Assembly: GCF_937926365.1 (NCBI RefSeq)
Contig: NZ_CALAOH010000204.1
Span: 1-18,906 of the forward strand
Source: an uncultured Azohydromonas sp.
GTDB lineage: Bacteria; Pseudomonadota; Gammaproteobacteria; Burkholderiales; Burkholderiaceae_C
Length of the DNA: 18,906 nt
Direction of reading: 5' to 3'
Position numbers and translations under genes: made by a program. Under the pieces are notes generated by a model that made no database searches, was not told the DNA's origin, and saw only the letters and a list, made by a program, of their open reading frames with translations. Of the stretch, positions 15,760-18,906 are shown in pieces. Each line of letters begins with the position of its first letter. The stretch's first letter is position 1.

Positions 15760-16536
15760 ATGTCCATGTCCATCGGTCCCGGCGGCTGCTTCCCGCCCCC
15801 CACCACCCCCAACACCGTCAACGGCACCTCGGGCGACGACTTCGTGCACGTCTCCAAGGCCGACGGGCTGCTTGGCCAGCTGGGCCTGTACGAAGTCAAC
15901 GTCAACGGCCAGACGCAGCTGATGACCAAGCAGCAACTGGAGAACACGCAGTTCAACCTGGGCGCCGGCAACGACGTCATGGTGGTCGACGAGGACGTCA
16001 AGGCCGACATCAAGGCCAACGGCGGCAGCGGCGACGACGTGATGATCGGCGGCGGCGGCAACGACAACTTCCAGGGCGGCAGCGGCAATGACGTCATCGC
16101 CGGCCGCGGCGGCAACGACAAGATCGACGGCGGGCGCGGCAACGACAAGCTGCTCGGCGGCCGCGGCAATGACGACATCCGCGGCGGCAAGGGCAACGAC
16201 TACATCGACGGCGGCAGCGGCAACGATAAGCTGCGCGGCGGCGACGGGCGCGACCACATCGATGGCGGCCGTGGCAACGACTACATCGACGGCGGGCGCG
16301 GCAACGACCACCTGCACGGCGGCGACGGCCGCGACCACATCGATGGTGGCAGCGGCAACGACCACCTGGACGGTGGACGCGGCAACGACAAGCTGCATGG
16401 CGGGCGCGGGCGCGACCACCTCGACGGCGGTCCCGGCCGCGACCATCTCGACGGCGGCCCCGGCCGCGACATCAACCACGGCGGCCCGGGACTGGACCAC
16501 GTGCGCTTCGACTGGGCCGACCTGTTCAGGCGTTGA
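15760..16536 (+). CDS. RTX-type calcium-binding repeat protein (18 nonapeptides)
   Basis: A 258-residue protein. After an N-terminal part of about 87 residues (NTVNGTSGDDFVHVSKADG, then an FNLGAGNDVMVVDEDV stretch, both like degenerate repeats), residues 88-249 are 18 uninterrupted nonapeptides of the GGxGxDxxx type. These fold as a parallel beta-roll binding Ca2+ between turns. Early copies read GGSGNDVIA or GGRGNDKLL; later ones drift to GGDGRDHID and GGPGRDHLD, replacing Asn by Arg. The tail is short (FDWADLFRR). Most RTX proteins leave by type I secretion; there is no N-terminal signal and no secretion gene here, so the route is unknown. No enzymatic domain is present. AAGGAG at 15747-15752 fixes ATG 15760. 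Confidence 0.92.
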   Translation: MSMSIGPGGCFPPPTTPNTVNGTSGDDFVHVSKADGLLGQLGLYEVNVNGQTQLMTKQQLENTQFNLGAGNDVMVVDEDVKADIKANGGSGDDVMIGGGGNDNFQGGSGNDVIAGRGGNDKIDGGRGNDKLLGGRGNDDIRGGKGNDYIDGGSGNDKLRGGDGRDHIDGGRGNDYIDGGRGNDHLHGGDGRDHIDGGSGNDHLDGGRGNDKLHGGRGRDHLDGGPGRDHLDGGPGRDINHGGPGLDHVRFDWADLFRR

Positions 16537-16583
16537 GCCCCCACCGGCCCCACCCCGGCCCGCGCCGGGGAAGCGCCCACGCC

Positions 16584-16612
16584 ATGCCCGCGCAAGCGGG
16601 CATTGGTTTTTT
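16584..16612 (+). terminator. Rho-independent terminator of the RTX gene
   Basis: ATGCCCGC (16584-16591) and GCGGGCAT (16596-16603) form a perfect 8-bp stem around a GCAA tetraloop, followed at 16607-16612 by six T. It lies 47 bases after the RTX stop codon. The stem sequence resembles the REP-like CCCGCGCAAGCGGG repeats common in this group, so the terminator may have been recruited from such a repeat. Confidence 0.82.
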
Positions 16613-16996
16613 GCAGGGGTGGCCAGGCAAGGTTGAGCTTTGTTTGCAGAACGAAGCAGGAGGCGAAACGGCTCGGCTCACGAGATGCCACGGCTTGGAA
16701 ATTTCCCCGCACACCACAGGGCGCCTGCACGGGGATGTTGAGGTAACGGCTCACCTTCCCAAGCGAGCCATCCGCGAAGGCACAACACGCCAGCCAGCTT
16801 CAGAGGCCGCTGCCGCGGGCCGCCGGTCCGGCCGGCAGCCCGCGGTGCGCGCTCGGCGCTTCCCCTCAACGGCGGCCCGGCGCGCGCAGCGCTGCCGCTC
16901 CCTCCTGAAGGCCAGGATTGTCTGCAACGGCAACGGGCGCCAACCCGTTGACCAGCGCCCGGATGACTTTGGTCGTCCAGTTTGCGCGCGCCGCGC
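16613..16996. other. Gene-free stretch with strong GC-rich hairpins
   Basis: About 380 bases between the RTX terminator and the end of the leftward four-gene run. All frames look like shadows. It holds a strong inverted repeat at 16813-16845 (CCGCGGGC with GCCCGCGG, one mismatch, then GCCGG with CCGGC, 5-base loop) and a smaller one at 16931-16950 (CAACGGG with CCCGTTG). Either could stall or end transcripts coming from the minus-strand genes, but neither has a T-run. Confidence 0.55.
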
Positions 16997-17644
16997 TCAA
17001 CGTTCGGCCAGGGCCGACAGCGCATCGGCGCGCGGGCGCTGAAGTGTGCACAGGAAACGGGCGCTCGCGTCAAAGGAATCGGCCCCCTGGCTCCAGGCAT
17101 GAGCCAGTGCGCGCAGCGCCTCGCGCGTGGCGCGCGACAGCGCCCCGCCGATGGGATCGCCCGAGTCGGCCAGCAGCTTCTCGCAGTACAGCAGCCGCGC
17201 TTCCGGGCTGCAGGCGATGAGGTCCATCAGTGCCCGCGCGGCCACGTGGAACTGCTCCGCGCTGAGCGCGCACACCGGGTCGGTCTGCGCATGCCAGGCG
17301 CACAGGTACTCCAGCGGATCGAGCTGGCGCGTGCGGCCCCAGGCCGCCGCCTCGCCGCCGCCGGGCATGTCCGCGCCCCAGGCGCTGCGCCGGCCGCTGG
17401 GCAGCCGCCCGGTGCGCAGCGCATGCACCAGCGCCCGCGCCACCGCGGCCTTGGCCGCGTGGTCGCCGTGCCGGCCGATGAGCCACAGCAACCGGATGAA
17501 GGCCGGATAGAGCTCGTCGCCCAGCCCCTGCGCCACGGCGGCGAGCAGCGCGACGCGCTCCTCGTCGCTGGGCAGGTCGATGCAGCCGTCCACCAGCGCC
17601 TGCGCGGCGGCGGCCCATTGGGGTTCGGACAGCAGAGCAGCCAT
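16997..17644 (-). CDS. Uncharacterised helical protein, last gene of a four-gene run
   Basis: A 215-residue protein I cannot assign to a named family. It is Ala/Leu-rich and looks all-helical (ERVALLAAVAQGLGDELYPAFIRLLWLIGRHGDHAAKAAVARALVHALRTGRLPSG at about 29-84; LDPLEYLCAWHAQTDPVCALSAEQFHVAARALMDLIACSPEARLLYCEKLL at about 108-158). No signal peptide is visible. A Gly-rich loop (GADMPGGGEAAAWG) lies between the helical parts. ATG 17644 has AGAGG at a good distance. It follows the 76-residue gene by 31 bases on the same strand. The coding reality is supported by the coherent helical composition and the operon-like arrangement. Confidence 0.72.
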   Translation of the reverse strand: MAALLSEPQWAAAAQALVDGCIDLPSDEERVALLAAVAQGLGDELYPAFIRLLWLIGRHGDHAAKAAVARALVHALRTGRLPSGRRSAWGADMPGGGEAAAWGRTRQLDPLEYLCAWHAQTDPVCALSAEQFHVAARALMDLIACSPEARLLYCEKLLADSGDPIGGALSRATREALRALAHAWSQGADSFDASARFLCTLQRPRADALSALAER

Positions 17645-17675
17645 GGCGTTCAGCCTCTGGAAGAGTCCACCACGC

Positions 17676-17906
17676 TCAGGCCGGCCCGCGTCCGCCTACC
17701 AGCAGCTCCAGCACGCGGCCCGCATGCGCCTCCACGCTCAGGCCGCGCGCGGCCGGCGCGAGGTCGGCGCTGATGTCCACGTCACCCACCGCGTCATCGA
17801 ACCAGGCCGCCGGGCCGCGGGCCTCCGTCGCGGGTGCCGCAGCGGCGGCCGGGCGCGGCGACACCGGCCACGCCACGCCCGCCATCCAGGTCGGGATGCC
17901 GTTCAT
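17676..17906 (-). CDS. Small uncharacterised protein, coupled to the upstream gene
   Basis: A 76-residue protein beginning MNGIPTWMAGVAWPVSPRP, then an Ala/Pro-rich linker, then FDDAVGDVDISADL and a helical end. No family is recognised and there is no clear membrane segment. Its ATG overlaps the stop of the preceding gene (ATGA), and a strong GAAGGAGG lies 7 bases upstream, so it is very likely translated by coupling with that gene. The small size and unknown family make it less certain than its neighbours. Confidence 0.65.
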   Translation of the reverse strand: MNGIPTWMAGVAWPVSPRPAAAAAPATEARGPAAWFDDAVGDVDISADLAPAARGLSVEAHAGRVLELLVGGRGPA

Positions 17907-18340
17907 GCGGCGCCTCCTTCAGGCGTGGGCCGCGGCTCGGCCAGCGACGCGGCCAGCTCCTCCAGCGCGGTCGGATGGTGCGGCTGCTGCACCGGGTCCA
18001 GCCGCGCCGGCTCCGGCGGCTCGCGCCGGCGCACGGTGCGGCCCTCCTCCTCGCGCACGGCGCGGTCGTGGATCTCGGACGGGTCGTTGTCCACGCAATG
18101 GTCCCAGCCGGGGTTGACCATGGGATACCACACGCCCACCGGGCGCCATTCGTAGCCCTTGAGCACCCAGCGCGTCGTCACGGTTTCGACGCCCTGCCAC
18201 GGCGGCGTGCTGGGCCCCGGCACCGGGCCCTGCGCCGGCAGCACCGCGCCGGAACGGTCCGTCTGCGTGTCCTGTACCGGCTCCAGGATCGCGATGGACC
18301 TGAAGAAAAAGCCATAGATGGGAGCAACGGGAAAGATCAC
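17903..18340 (-). CDS. Uncharacterised 145-residue protein
   Basis: I chose GTG 18340 (MIFPVAPIYGFFFRSIAILEPV) because GGAGG lies 8 bases upstream; the frame is open further to 18499, but that part overlaps the preceding gene and looks like shadow. The N-terminus has a short hydrophobic stretch (about 2-19), too short and aromatic to call a signal with confidence. The middle is Trp-rich and distinctive (WVLKGYEWRPVGVWYPMVNPGWDHCVDNDPSEIHD at about 57-91), followed by a charged and Pro-rich tail. No family is recognised. It starts 46 bases after the previous gene and overlaps the next by 4 bp. Confidence 0.7.
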   Translation of the reverse strand: MIFPVAPIYGFFFRSIAILEPVQDTQTDRSGAVLPAQGPVPGPSTPPWQGVETVTTRWVLKGYEWRPVGVWYPMVNPGWDHCVDNDPSEIHDRAVREEEGRTVRRREPPEPARLDPVQQPHHPTALEELAASLAEPRPTPEGGAA

Positions 18341-18386
18341 GGCCGGCCTCCGTTGTTGTTGCCCGGGAATGGGCGGGAATGTCGGG

Positions 18387-18905
18387 CTAGCGCACCACCA
18401 GCCCCTGCGCGGTGAGCTGCACGCGGTCGGCATCGACCTTGAGCAGCTGCTCCAGGTAGTCCTTGCCGGCCGAGCGCATGCGCTGCTCCATGGCGGCATC
18501 GGGCTGCTGCTTGAGCCCCAGGTGCATCACGGCGGCGAACATGCCGACGATGGCGAGCTGCTCGTACATCTCCTGGCGCACCGGCAGCGGCGCGTTGGCC
18601 TGTGCCGGCTCGGCGGCGAGGATGCTGCGCATCTGCGCCACCAGCGGCGGGAACCACTCGTCGGGCACGTTGGTGTGGTGATAGGCCATGTAGGCCCCGG
18701 TGAGGTAGGCCGCGGCCGCCCCGGCCAGGTCGCGCGCGGGCACGCCGAACTTGCGCTCGACACCGTGATGCAGCTGCAGCAGCTGCTCGAAGGTGCGCTG
18801 CACGCGTGCGCGCTCCTCGGCCGGGTAGCGCGCCGCCATCGCCGCGGGCACCTGCGCCGCGCGCTCGGGCAGCACGGTGCTCGCGGCGGCGGCCTGGCCC
18901 GTCGT
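18387..18905 (-). CDS. DUF6683-like protein, 5' end cut by window edge
   Basis: The frame is open to the window edge, so the N-terminus (probably with a signal sequence and linker) is missing. The visible 173 residues begin TTGQAAAASTVLPERAAQ. They contain ARYPAEERARVQRTFEQLLQLHHGVERKFGVPARDLAGAAAAYLTGAYMAYHHTNVPDEWFPPLVAQMRSIL and EMYEQLAIVGMFAAVMHLGLKQQPDAAMEQRMR. I associate this pattern from memory with a Burkholderiales family of unknown function (DUF6683); the name is tentative. An internal GTG at 18875 is an alternative start but has no reason to be preferred. It is the first gene of a same-strand run of four. Confidence 0.75.
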   Translation of the reverse strand, partial: TTGQAAAASTVLPERAAQVPAAMAARYPAEERARVQRTFEQLLQLHHGVERKFGVPARDLAGAAAAYLTGAYMAYHHTNVPDEWFPPLVAQMRSILAAEPAQANAPLPVRQEMYEQLAIVGMFAAVMHLGLKQQPDAAMEQRMRSAGKDYLEQLLKVDADRVQLTAQGLVVR

Positions 18906-18906
18906 C

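Noticed and set aside
15646..16500. Antisense Val/Ala-rich repeat protein opposite the RTX gene
   Set aside because: It is the reverse reading of the GGxGxD codons and has no ribosome site.
16023..16509. Regular 27-bp repeats resembling a CRISPR or satellite array
   Set aside because: The period is nine codons of an RTX beta-roll; there are no unique spacers.
16533..17100. Two overlapping frames (169 and 140 codons) in the gap after the RTX gene
   Set aside because: Arg/Ala/Pro-rich composition, no ribosome site, and they run across the terminator or the end of the neighbouring gene.
18341..18499. Upstream extension of the 145-residue gene to 18499
   Set aside because: It overlaps most of the end of the DUF6683-like gene and is Arg/Ser/Trp shadow; the GTG 18340 has a good ribosome site.

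Overview
This is a GC-rich (roughly 70%) chromosomal segment, very probably from a betaproteobacterium of the order Burkholderiales, most like the family Comamonadaceae. The evidence is the start of the division/cell-wall cluster (mraZ-rsmH) with its MraZ-box promoter, a class A RNase P RNA, the pyrC-DUF3025 pair, and the style of the proteins (MraZ, RsmH, stand-alone NnrD, class II PyrC). I saw no tRNA, rRNA, insertion sequence, integrase, phage gene or CRISPR array. Codon usage looks uniform, so this reads as ordinary core chromosome with a few lineage-specific genes.

Layout. 1-1409 (minus): rsmH, cut by the window edge, and mraZ, with a clear promoter and a run of four GTGG boxes spaced 10 bp apart. 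1652-1930 (plus): a small acidic protein. 1991-2989 (minus): an exported metallo-beta-lactamase-fold hydrolase. 3093-6315 (plus): a mini-protein with a DnaJ-type double CxxCGGSG zinc motif, a thioredoxin-reductase-like flavoprotein, a histidine phosphatase and the NAD(P)HX dehydratase nnrD. 6359-6697 (minus): RNase P RNA (rnpB). 6739-7656 (plus): cysteine synthase, overlapping tail-to-tail with DUF3025, which lies downstream of pyrC (both minus, 7620-9510).

9616-12536 (plus) is a two-gene sensory operon: a substrate-binding protein with a probable Tat signal and a membrane histidine kinase, joined by a 4-bp GTGA overlap, with no permease or response regulator beside it. Facing it is a large (855 aa) apparently soluble protein with two tandem double-Cache-like modules and a C-terminal CheW domain (12805-15372, minus). 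15760-16536 (plus) encodes an RTX protein with 18 uninterrupted nonapeptides. Its promoter region carries two operator-like direct repeats, and a good rho-independent terminator follows it. The right end (16997-18906, minus) is a compact run of four uncharacterised genes, the first one cut by the window edge.

The housekeeping genes are conventional. The points most worth a second look are the cytosolic Cache-Cache-CheW protein, the orphan binding-protein/kinase pair, the flavoprotein with a CxxC centre but a degraded NADPH motif next to a zinc mini-protein, the mraZ start-codon problem, the operator-like repeats before the RTX gene, the four-gene unknown operon, and several long perfect inverted repeats, one of them inside a coding sequence. 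Family names come from reading the sequence and remembered family features; no database search was possible.
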